Shown here: piece by piece, positions 1 to 5,083 of the stretch
How positions within the stretch are numbered: position 1 is the stretch's first letter
How the letters are laid out: the number at the start of each line of letters is the position of its first letter
NCBI GenBank assembly: GCA_017452305.1
Contig: JAFTMQ010000191.1
Coordinates: forward strand, 1 to 5,620
DNA: 5,620 nucleotides
Reading direction: 5' to 3'
Source of the DNA: Clostridia bacterium
Lineage (GTDB): Bacteria > Bacillota > Clostridia > Christensenellales > Borkfalkiaceae
The notes under the pieces: model-generated
Told to the model about the DNA's origin: nothing
Databases searched by the model: none
What the model saw: only the letters and a program-made list of their open reading frames with translations
Position numbers and translations under genes: made by a program

Positions 1-403
1 CGATATAAGCCGCCGCCTTTTCGTAATCGCTAAAAGTTTCATATTTCGCGGTGGAAATACCATATTTTTTCATAAGTTCTTTGGAAAAGGCTTTGCTCGC
101 TTCGATAATCGCTGCATTTTTGCGTGGACCAAACGCACGATGTCCACGGCTCTCCAACTCGTCCACAAGCCCTAACGCAAGCGGATCGTCGGGGGTAACA
201 ACCGTGAAATCAATCTCTTTGTGTGCGTCCACCCAATCGCCAACGACTTTGACGTCGCAATAATCGACGTTGACAAGCTCGGCAAGCTCCGCAATACCTG
301 CATTGCCTTTCATGGCATAAATTTTATTTACCTTATTGGATTTTTTGAGGGCGCGCACAACTGCGTGTTCCCTACCGCCATTCCCAATCACTAAAACGTT
401 CAT
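1..403 (-). CDS. purD: Phosphoribosylamine-glycine ligase (GAR synthetase), N-terminal part, cut by the window edge
   Basis: Cytoplasmic enzyme that joins glycine to phosphoribosylamine using ATP, giving GAR, the step directly after PurF. Reading from the ATG at 403 gives 134 open codons to base 1; full-length family members have about 420 residues, so the ATP-grasp and C-terminal domains lie outside. Visible are the N-terminal signature GNGGREHA (residues 7-14), the KGNAGIA turn (about 32-38), the strand TVVTPDDPLALG (about 69-80), where other members have a GPEAPL-like sequence, and the FGP...EASKAFSK segment that leads into ATP-grasp. The start is supported by an AAGG at about 413-416, nine bases upstream. 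It begins 18 nt after the purN stop codon, so the two are probably co-transcribed. Identification is from recognised motifs; the missing C-terminus cannot be assessed. Confidence 0.95.
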   Translation of the reverse strand, partial: MNVLVIGNGGREHAVVRALKKSNKVNKIYAMKGNAGIAELAELVNVDYCDVKVVGDWVDAHKEIDFTVVTPDDPLALGLVDELESRGHRAFGPRKNAAIIEASKAFSKELMKKYGISTAKYETFSDYEKAAAYI

Positions 404-421
404 AATTTTATTCCTTATCTT

Positions 422-1036
422 TTACTCGTCGATATAGACCGTTCTGCCCTCTTTGCGCACCTTGCCTTGGCAAAGAAGTTTTACGCATTCGGGGAGCATA
501 ACGTGCTCTACTTTTAATATTCTTGCTTGCAAGCTTTCGGGCGTATCGTCAGGCTCGACGGGAACGCTCCGTTGCATAATGATTGCGCCGCCGTCCACGT
601 CCGCTTCTACGAAATGGACGGTTGCGCCGCTTAATTTTACGCCGTAGTCAATCGCCGCTTTATGCACCTTTAAGCCATAATAGCCCATGCCGCAAAAGGA
701 CGGAATTAAGGACGGGTGAATATTGATGACCGCGTTTTCAAATTCCTTGATAAAGTTTGCGGGAACGACCAACAACCAACCTGCAAGGACGACGTATTCT
801 ACGCCCACGCTTTTAAGCGTTTCCGCTACGCGTACGTAAAATTCCTCTTTCGTTTCCCTTGCTTTATCATAGACAAGGGTGTTTATACCGTGTTTATTTG
901 CACGGTCAAGAGCGCCGATTTCGGGCTTGGACGCCACCAAATATTCAATTTTGCAAAATTGTTCGCGCGCGTTAGCGTCGATGATAGATTGAAAATCCGT
1001 GCCGCCGCCCGACGCGAATACCGCTATTTTTTTCAT
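422..1036 (-). CDS. purN: Phosphoribosylglycinamide formyltransferase (GAR transformylase)
   Basis: Transfers a formyl group from 10-formyltetrahydrofolate to GAR, giving FGAR, in the cytoplasm. The 204-residue length is normal for the family. The N-terminal nucleotide-binding stretch ASGGGTDFQSIID (residues 8-20) corresponds to the SGNGSNLQ region of E. coli PurN. The catalytic trio is present: Asn105 and His107 in INIHPSLIP, and Asp148 in VDGG, seven residues after the conserved His141. These correspond to E. coli Asn106, His108 and Asp144. The CGMGYYGLKVHKA segment (115-127) is like that of clostridial homologues. Only one nucleotide separates its ATG from the purM stop (TAA T ATG). No good Shine-Dalgarno sits at the usual distance; an AAAAAGG lies about 15 nt upstream inside purM. 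Translation is therefore probably coupled to purM. Confidence 0.96.
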   Translation of the reverse strand: MKKIAVFASGGGTDFQSIIDANAREQFCKIEYLVASKPEIGALDRANKHGINTLVYDKARETKEEFYVRVAETLKSVGVEYVVLAGWLLVVPANFIKEFENAVINIHPSLIPSFCGMGYYGLKVHKAAIDYGVKLSGATVHFVEADVDGGAIIMQRSVPVEPDDTPESLQARILKVEHVMLPECVKLLCQGKVRKEGRTVYIDE

Positions 1037-1037
1037 A

Positions 1038-2066
1038 TTACTTTAAAACAACCTTTTTATCGCCTGCTACAATTTTACCGATAACGGCAACTTCTTCGCC
1101 TGTGGATTTTAAACTTTCGATTGCCGCGTCCACGTTTTCGGGCGAAACGACAACCATCATACCGATACCCATATTAAAGGTGTTGTAAATCTGTTCGTCC
1201 GTGATCCCCGCGCGCTTTTGCATTACCTTGAATACGGGAGGCACTTCGTAGGAATTTTTATCGATTTCCGCGGACACTCCCTCGGGCAAAATTCTAGGCA
1301 CGTTTTCGATAAAGCCGCCGCCCGTAATGTGCGCGATACCCTTTACTTCCACCTTTTCTATCAAGGAAAGAATACTCTTTACGTAAATACGCGTAGGCTT
1401 TAAAAGCACCTCTGCCGCCGTCGCGCCAAGTTCCTCGTCGTACGCTTCCAAAGCCGCTTTATCACTGTCGCCAAAGAGCTTACGGACAAGGGAATAACCG
1501 TTAGAGTGTACGCCCGTGGATTTTAAACCGATGATGACGTCGCCTGCTTTGATTGTTTTTCCGTTGATAACCTTTTTCTTATCGACAATACCCACCGCAA
1601 AGCCTGCGAGATCGTATTCGCCGTCGGGATAGAAGCCGGGCATTTCCGCTGTTTCGCCGCCGATGAGCGCACAGCCCGATTGACGGCAGCCTTCCGCAAT
1701 CCCTTTTACCACTTCCGCTTCCGCTTCGGGATACAATCTACCGCAAGCATAATAGTCGAGGAAGAACAAAGGCTTTGCGCCTTGGCAAACGATATCGTTT
1801 ACGCACATAGCCACTGCGTCAATGCCGATTGTATCGTGTTTTTCTAATAAGAACGCATATTTCAGCTTGGTGCCTACGCCGTCCGTACCTGCAACGAGGA
1901 CGGGCTCCTCCATCTTCTCGCCCGCAATCGAATAAAAGCCGCCGAACGAGCCAAGGTCACCGATAACGTTGTTATCGTAGGTAGATTTAACGTGTTTTTT
2001 CATGAGTTCGACCGCTTTGTAACCTCTCGTTACGTCCACGCCGCTGTCCTTGTAAGAAATTGCCAT
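1038..2066 (-). CDS. purM: Phosphoribosylformylglycinamidine cyclo-ligase (AIR synthetase)
   Basis: ATP-dependent closure of FGAM to aminoimidazole ribotide (AIR). I place the start at the ATG at 2066 (342 residues) and not at the upstream in-frame ATG at 2081 (347 residues). The 2066 start has GGAG nine bases upstream and gives the usual MAISYKDSGVD beginning, while the 2081 start has no Shine-Dalgarno. Family motifs, numbered from the shorter start, are YKDSGVDV (5-12), GTDGVGTK (60-67), the VNDI segment (89-92), GGETAEMPG (136-144), GLKSTGVHSNGYSL (180-193) and HITGGGF (246-252). Both halves of the PurM/PurL-type fold are present, with no frameshift. The gene begins 32 nt after the purF stop and ends 1 nt before purN, so it is within the operon. 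Nothing appears abnormal in the enzyme. Confidence 0.97.
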   Translation of the reverse strand: MAISYKDSGVDVTRGYKAVELMKKHVKSTYDNNVIGDLGSFGGFYSIAGEKMEEPVLVAGTDGVGTKLKYAFLLEKHDTIGIDAVAMCVNDIVCQGAKPLFFLDYYACGRLYPEAEAEVVKGIAEGCRQSGCALIGGETAEMPGFYPDGEYDLAGFAVGIVDKKKVINGKTIKAGDVIIGLKSTGVHSNGYSLVRKLFGDSDKAALEAYDEELGATAAEVLLKPTRIYVKSILSLIEKVEVKGIAHITGGGFIENVPRILPEGVSAEIDKNSYEVPPVFKVMQKRAGITDEQIYNTFNMGIGMMVVVSPENVDAAIESLKSTGEEVAVIGKIVAGDKKVVLK

Positions 2067-2069
2067 TTT

Positions 2070-2081
2070 ATTTTTCTCCAT
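2070..2081 (-). promoter_or_regulatory. purM ribosome binding site that decides the start codon
   Basis: The mRNA reads AATGGAGAAAAATAAAATGG. The GGAG lies nine bases before the ATG at 2066, and the GGAG actually overlaps the alternative ATG at 2081. The alternative ATG is preceded only by an A-rich stretch without an SD match. Starting at 2066 also removes an atypical MEKNK extension. Confidence 0.8.
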
Positions 2082-2098
2082 TGTTTATTTTTCGTTGA

Positions 2099-3511
2099 TT
2101 ATTCTTTGCTTTCGGATATTTTTCTATCGTATTTATTTTCCGCGGATTTTGTCGGGATTTCCGTAGGATAATCGCCGTTAAAGCAAGCCGCGCAATAGCC
2201 TTTGCACTTACCGTCCTTGGCAAGATTAAACACTTCCTCGACGGGCAAGAAGCCTACGGAGTCCGCGCCGAAGATTTCCGCCATTTCTTCCGTCGTATGC
2301 TTGCATGCAATCAAGGAATCCCGAGAGGATATATCCGTACCGTAATAGCAGGGATTAAGGAATTTAGGGGCGGTGGAACGAACGTGAATTTCTTTCGCGC
2401 CCGCGTCGCGCAACAGCTTCACTACGCGCGCCATCGTCGTACCACGGACAATGGAATCATCCACAAGCACCACGCGCTTACCCCTTATCGTTTCCGAGAC
2501 GGGATTTAACTTAATTTTTACCTTGTCCTCACGAATATTTTGACCGGGATCAATAAACGTTCTACCGATATATTTATTTTTGATAAGACCGAGCCCGTAA
2601 GGAATACCCGAGGCTTCCGCGTAGCCTATCGCCGCGTCAATACCCGAATCGGGTGCGCCGATAACAACGTCCGCTTCGACGGGAATTGTTCTTGCGAGAA
2701 TTGCGCCAGCGCGCTTTCTTGCAAGGTGCACTGAAAAGTCCGCAATGACGGAATCGGGACGGGCGGTATATAAATACTCGAACACGCAAAGACGTTCGGG
2801 TTTTGTTCCACAATGTTCGGTCAGGGAACGCACGCCATCTTTGGAAAAGACAACGATTTCCCCCGCCGCAACGTCGCGGACGTGGGTTGCGCCGACGGAA
2901 TTGAGCGCACAGCTCTCGCTGGAAATTACGTATTCGCCGTCATCGCGTTTCCCATAGCAAAGCGGATGCATACCGTTTGGATCGCGCGCGACAATGAGCT
3001 TTTGTGGGGACATAACCACAAGGGAAAAACCGCCTTTCAAGCGCCCCATCGCTTTGCTCACCGCCTCTTCTATGGACGTGGAATTGATACGCTCCTTAAT
3101 GATAACCGCGGATATAATCTCCGCGTCGTTGCCCGTATGAAAAATCGAGCCCTGCAACTCCATCTCTTGACGTAAATCAATGCCGTTGACAAGCTTTCCG
3201 TCCAACGAAATTGCCATCCTGCCCTTACTGTGGTTGACAACGATAGGCTCTGCATTGATACGGTCTTTCGTGTCCGCCGTTCCGTAACGGACGTTACCGA
3301 CGGCAAGCTGTCCTAAGCCAAGCGACTTTATTACGTCGCCCGAGAAAACCTCGTTGACGAGCCCCGAATCCTTATACGCATGAAAAACGCCGTCGTCATT
3401 GACAACAATGCCGCAACTTGCTTGTCCGCGGTGTTGCAGTGCGTACAACCCATAATAAACGCTGGACGCTACGTTTGCCGTTTCCGTGCCAAAAATACCA
3501 AATACTGCCAT
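2099..3511 (-). CDS. purF: Amidophosphoribosyltransferase (PurF) with a degenerate glutaminase active site
   Basis: Makes phosphoribosylamine from PRPP, the committing step of the pathway. The 470-residue protein has an N-terminal Ntn-type glutaminase domain (about 1-230) and a C-terminal phosphoribosyltransferase domain. The PRPP loop VVLVDDSIVRGTT (347-359) is intact. The start is clear: GGAGG at 3520-3524 is eight bases before the ATG, 24 nt after purE. The protein begins M-A-V-F-G-I-F-G, whereas the family has C-G-V-F-G-I-x-G with Cys1 as nucleophile; Met1 sits at that place and no Cys occurs in the in-frame codons just upstream. The oxyanion-hole HNGN is LDGK (Asp104-Gly105). Arg75, the LQHRGQ loop (25-30) and Asp129 remain. 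Cys242, Cys388, Cys440 and Cys443 match the spacing of the B. subtilis [4Fe-4S] ligands. I infer an enzyme unable to use glutamine by the standard mechanism, probably using free ammonia. Confidence 0.93.
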   Translation of the reverse strand: MAVFGIFGTETANVASSVYYGLYALQHRGQASCGIVVNDDGVFHAYKDSGLVNEVFSGDVIKSLGLGQLAVGNVRYGTADTKDRINAEPIVVNHSKGRMAISLDGKLVNGIDLRQEMELQGSIFHTGNDAEIISAVIIKERINSTSIEEAVSKAMGRLKGGFSLVVMSPQKLIVARDPNGMHPLCYGKRDDGEYVISSESCALNSVGATHVRDVAAGEIVVFSKDGVRSLTEHCGTKPERLCVFEYLYTARPDSVIADFSVHLARKRAGAILARTIPVEADVVIGAPDSGIDAAIGYAEASGIPYGLGLIKNKYIGRTFIDPGQNIREDKVKIKLNPVSETIRGKRVVLVDDSIVRGTTMARVVKLLRDAGAKEIHVRSTAPKFLNPCYYGTDISSRDSLIACKHTTEEMAEIFGADSVGFLPVEEVFNLAKDGKCKGYCAACFNGDYPTEIPTKSAENKYDRKISESKE

Positions 3512-3519
3512 GGATTTAT

Positions 3520-3524
3520 CCTCC
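3520..3524 (-). promoter_or_regulatory. purF Shine-Dalgarno fixing a start without the catalytic Cys
   Basis: GGAGG lies eight bases upstream of the ATG at 3511. It matters because it fixes the N-terminus, and so the absence of the expected Cys. Upstream in-frame codons encode ISEDKS-like residues with no Cys-Gly-Val, so no longer start would restore the nucleophile. Confidence 0.85.
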
Positions 3525-3535
3525 GAGATGGTGCT

Positions 3536-4024
3536 TTACAAAAGTTCTTGCAACGCCTTATCGTCTGCGTTGATTTTCGCCTTCATATTTTCTTTATATT
3601 GTACGAGCTGCGCCTCGATTTCGGGGTATTTGATACCGAGAATTTGAAGAGCGAGCAACCCCGCGTTTTCGCCGCCGTTTACGCCAACCGTAGCAACGGG
3701 GATACCCGAAGGCATTTGCACGATGGAAAGCAGACTATCCAAACCGCCCATCATATCCGTCTTCACGGGCAAGCCGATGACGGGAAGTGTGGTGAGCGCC
3801 GCAATTACGCCGCCAAGATGCGCTGCTTTGCCCGCTGCGCAGATGAGCACCTCAATACCACGTTCTTTTGCCGTTGCCGCAAATTCGTGCGCCTCGTCGG
3901 GGGTACGGTGTGCGGAAATGACGCGAACCTCTGTTTCCACCCCAAACTTCTTTAACACGGAGACTGCGGGCTTTACCACCTCAAAGTCCGATTTGCTGCC
4001 CATTAAAATGCCGACTTTACTCAT
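3536..4024 (-). CDS. purE: N5-carboxyaminoimidazole ribonucleotide mutase (PurE)
   Basis: First structural gene of the operon. PurE makes CAIR: class I enzymes rearrange N5-CAIR made by PurK, class II enzymes carboxylate AIR directly. The 162 residues match the usual small single-domain PurE. Motifs in order are MGSKSD (8-13), SAHRTP (37-42, with the conserved His39), AAGKAAHLGG (63-72, His69), then DSLLSIVQMPSGIPVATVGVNG and ENAGLLAL toward the C-terminus. The HLGG has Gly where HLPG is common. The Shine-Dalgarno AAAGGAG at 4032-4038 lies seven bases before the ATG. It is the first gene after a long leader containing a terminator, so its expression probably sets that of the operon. No purK is visible, so I leave the class (mutase or carboxylase) open. 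Confidence 0.95.
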   Translation of the reverse strand: MSKVGILMGSKSDFEVVKPAVSVLKKFGVETEVRVISAHRTPDEAHEFAATAKERGIEVLICAAGKAAHLGGVIAALTTLPVIGLPVKTDMMGGLDSLLSIVQMPSGIPVATVGVNGGENAGLLALQILGIKYPEIEAQLVQYKENMKAKINADDKALQELL

Positions 4025-4050
4025 AATCTCTCTCCTTTGCTTGTAATTTT

Positions 4051-4089
4051 AAAATCAAAATGGAGCGCAGTCTTTAAGATTGCACCCCA
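4051..4089 (-). terminator. Intrinsic terminator in the purE leader (candidate attenuator)
   Basis: The minus-strand RNA forms a nine-pair stem between UGGGGUGCA (4089-4081) and UGCGCUCCA (4069-4061), with two G-U pairs. Past an A-C mismatch, UCU/AGA can extend it over a UAA loop. It is followed directly by UUUUGAUUUU (4060-4051). On the plus strand the two wobbles become A-C mismatches, so it is directed toward purE. It lies between the pur promoter and purE, with 26 nt left before the purE ATG, so transcripts must read through it to reach the operon. Confidence 0.8.
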
Positions 4090-4090
4090 T

Positions 4091-4219
4091 TTATTGTATC
4101 CGTTTATTCACCAAGAGCACGGTTTGCGCTTTGGAAAAGCACGCATAGGCGCTTTGAATTGCGCGTGCGGAAAAAAGCTGAATTTGGCTTTGTCTTTTCG
4201 CAACTTGGATAATTCCCAT
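4091..4219 (-). CDS. Possible 42-codon glutamine-rich leader peptide upstream of purE
   Basis: Small ORF, not a recognised family. It starts with ATG at 4219, preceded by GAGAGG (4228-4233) at a spacing of eight bases, and ends in TAA at 4093-4091, one nucleotide before the terminator hairpin. The translation begins MGIIQVAKRQSQIQ and ends VNKRIQ. It has glutamine at residues 5, 10, 12, 14, 22, 32 and 42 (seven of 42, six of them CAA), it is basic, and it has no signal peptide. The last sense codon is Gln, so a ribosome there or at the stop codon would cover the 5' arm of the terminator. I infer a cis-acting leader peptide more readily than a working protein. It could also be a chance ORF inside a structured RNA, because it overlaps the paired region almost completely. 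Confidence 0.4.
   Translation of the reverse strand: MGIIQVAKRQSQIQLFSARAIQSAYACFSKAQTVLLVNKRIQ
4104..4212 (-). ncRNA. Candidate structured leader RNA: interrupted long stem enclosing two hairpins
   Basis: Read on the minus strand, the continuous 19-nt segment 4212-4194 (UUAU, CCAAG, UUGCG, AAAAG) pairs in order with AUAA (4107-4104), CUUGG (4115-4111), CGCAA (4128-4124) and CUUUU (4139-4135). Bulges lie only on the 3' side. Enclosed are AAAGC/GCUUU (4191-4187 with 4178-4174) and GCACGC/GCGUGC (4168-4163 with 4144-4139), which gives something like a three-way junction. I recognise no known riboswitch consensus. AGCGCA at 4130-4125 could instead pair with UGCGCU (4069-4064) of the terminator's 3' arm, so switching is conceivable. 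The pairings were found by eye, without energy calculation. Confidence 0.4.
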
Positions 4220-4269
4220 AACAAAATCCTCTCTTGCTTTTTTCTAACGTATATATGCCTTCCGTACTC

Positions 4270-4283
4270 TACGAAAATTCGTA
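4270..4283. promoter_or_regulatory. Perfect 14-bp palindrome at the predicted pur transcription start
   Basis: TACGAAAATTCGTA is a perfect palindrome located just downstream of the pur -10 box, at about +4 to +17 of the predicted transcript. It could be a repressor operator. It contains CGAA/TTCG, the core found in Bacillus PurBoxes, but it lacks the paired-box spacing. It could also be a 5'-terminal RNA hairpin (UACGA-AUUU-UCGUA) that stabilises the leader. The sequence cannot decide between these. Confidence 0.45.
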
Positions 4284-4292
4284 TCTGTATAT

Positions 4293-4322
4293 ATTATAAA
4301 ATATATACATGCCGCCTGTCAA
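4293..4322 (-). promoter_or_regulatory. Sigma-A-type promoter of the purine operon
   Basis: On the minus strand the -35 is TTGACA (4322-4317) and the -10 is TATAAT (4298-4293), both perfect consensus, separated by 18 bp. Transcription should start at about 4286, giving a leader of about 260 nt before purE. A strong promoter followed by an intrinsic terminator is the usual layout of operons controlled by attenuation. Confidence 0.88.
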
Positions 4323-4383
4323 GCATTTGAAAAAAGATTATAAACTTGAAAGGCAACTTTTTAGAAGAATTTTTTGTAAAGCA

Positions 4384-4403
4384 TTGACAATCCGCCTTGT
4401 CAA
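4384..4403. repeat. 7-bp inverted repeat over the -35 box, possible operator
   Basis: TTGACAA (4384-4390) and TTGTCAA (4397-4403) are perfect inverted copies six bases apart, covering the -35 and most of the spacer of the SGNH promoter. The right part, CCGCCTTGTCAA, closely resembles CCGCCTGTCAA at 4312-4322 over the pur -35. A regulator binding here is possible, but a -35 box supplies half the pattern by itself, so chance is not excluded. Confidence 0.35.
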
Positions 4404-4412
4404 AGTTATAAT
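4384..4412 (+). promoter_or_regulatory. Sigma-A-type promoter of the SGNH hydrolase gene
   Basis: TTGACA (4384-4389) and TATAAT (4407-4412) are perfect consensus boxes with the optimal 17-bp spacer. A start near 4419 would give a leader of about 24 nt containing GGAGG (4431-4435). The promoter is divergent from the pur promoter, with about 60 bp of AT-rich sequence (4323-4383) between the two -35 boxes. The first 20 bases (4384-4403) form an inverted repeat, listed separately. Confidence 0.88.
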
Positions 4413-4442
4413 TATGTATATAATCTTTTTGGAGGTTTTTAT

Positions 4443-4997
4443 ATGAAAAAGAAAGTTGTATTATTAGGCGATTCCATCCGCATACTTGGTTACGGTCCCA
4501 AATTACCCGAAATGCTTGGTGAAGATTACGAAGTTTGGCAACCCGAAGAAAATTGCCGTTTTGTCAAACATACCCTACGTATGCTTTTTGATTTTAAAGA
4601 TCAAATTAAGGACGCCGATATTATTCATTGGAATAACGGACTTTGGGATGTATGCGATTTATTTGAAGACGGCATCTTATTTTCTACCGATGAAGAATAC
4701 GTTGAAAATATGCTGCGCGTAGCAAAACTCCTTCAAAAAATTACGCCCAACTTAATTTTTGCAACCACGACGCCCGTAAAAGAAGACTATCCGTATAACG
4801 CAAACCTTGACATCGCGCGTCGCAATGAAATGCTCGTGCCAATTCTTAAAGATATGGGCTTCAAAATTAACGATTTGTATTCGATTGCCATCCAAGATTT
4901 AGACAAATATATCTGTGAGGATAAACTTCACCCCTCCGAGGCGGGCGCAGAGGCATACGCCGAAAAAGTGTACGAAATGATAAAGAGCTTTTCGTAA
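4443..4997 (+). CDS. SGNH/GDSL-type hydrolase, cytoplasmic, substrate unknown
   Basis: 184-residue protein with the blocks of the SGNH hydrolase fold: LLGDSI near the N-terminus (Ser11 as likely nucleophile), Asn65 in HWNNGLWD (62-69), and DKLHPSEAG with Asp160 and His163 completing the triad. GDSIR, the PEENCRF stretch (34-40), HWNNGLWD and FATTTPV (106-112) together recall a subgroup of uncharacterised SGNH proteins. SGNH enzymes are usually esterases that act on acyl or acetyl groups of sugars or lipids; nothing here tells the substrate. There is no signal peptide or membrane segment, so it probably works inside the cell. GGAGG (4431-4435) lies seven bases before the ATG. It is a single-gene unit with its own consensus promoter and a terminator downstream. 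Divergent placement next to the purine operon does not show a shared function. Confidence 0.85.
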   Translation: MKKKVVLLGDSIRILGYGPKLPEMLGEDYEVWQPEENCRFVKHTLRMLFDFKDQIKDADIIHWNNGLWDVCDLFEDGILFSTDEEYVENMLRVAKLLQKITPNLIFATTTPVKEDYPYNANLDIARRNEMLVPILKDMGFKINDLYSIAIQDLDKYICEDKLHPSEAGAEAYAEKVYEMIKSFS

Positions 4998-5045
4998 TTC
5001 AACGCGTACATGGTGCCCTCATTTTTCCTCTTTTACGCAAAAAAC

Positions 5046-5071
5046 TACCCCACTGCCTTGGCAGTGGGGTA
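5046..5071. terminator. Bidirectional intrinsic terminator between convergent genes
   Basis: A 26-base perfect palindrome folds into an 11-pair stem (UACCCCACUGC with its complement) closed by a CUUG loop. On the plus strand it is followed by a T-rich stretch (TTCATTTTT, to 5080). On the minus strand it is followed by GTTTTTTGCG (complement of about 5036-5045). It therefore serves the SGNH gene ending at 4997 and the hydrogenase gene ending at 5084. Confidence 0.92.
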
Positions 5072-5083
5072 TTCATTTTTAAA

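Noticed and set aside
2067..2081. Longer PurM starting at the upstream ATG
   Set aside because: There is no SD before it; the GGAG overlapping this ATG is correctly spaced for the internal start at 2066.
3505..3540. Frameshift or misplaced start hiding the PurF catalytic Cys
   Set aside because: The SD GGAGG fits the annotated ATG, the frame is continuous into FGIFG, and in-frame codons upstream contain no Cys-Gly. The second change (HNGN to LDGK) points to real degeneration.
4025..4286. Known purine (guanine/adenine) or PRPP-type riboswitch upstream of purE
   Set aside because: The conserved purine-riboswitch core and the ykkC-family motifs cannot be found on the minus strand, although the leader is structured.
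4051..4286. 6S RNA upstream of the purine operon
   Set aside because: 6S genes neighbour purine genes in some phyla, but the ends of this transcript do not pair into the closing stem, and the terminator is a separate local hairpin. A covariance search would settle it.
4037..4330. Plus-strand 97-codon ORF opposite the purE leader
   Set aside because: Its ATG has no clear SD, it runs through the terminator and the pur promoter on the opposite strand, and its translation shows no recognisable domain. It is most likely the antisense shadow of the leader.
4998..5045. Small gene between the SGNH gene and the terminator
   Set aside because: Only 48 bases, no SD-start pair that leads to an ORF of interest; it looks like an ordinary 3' untranslated region.
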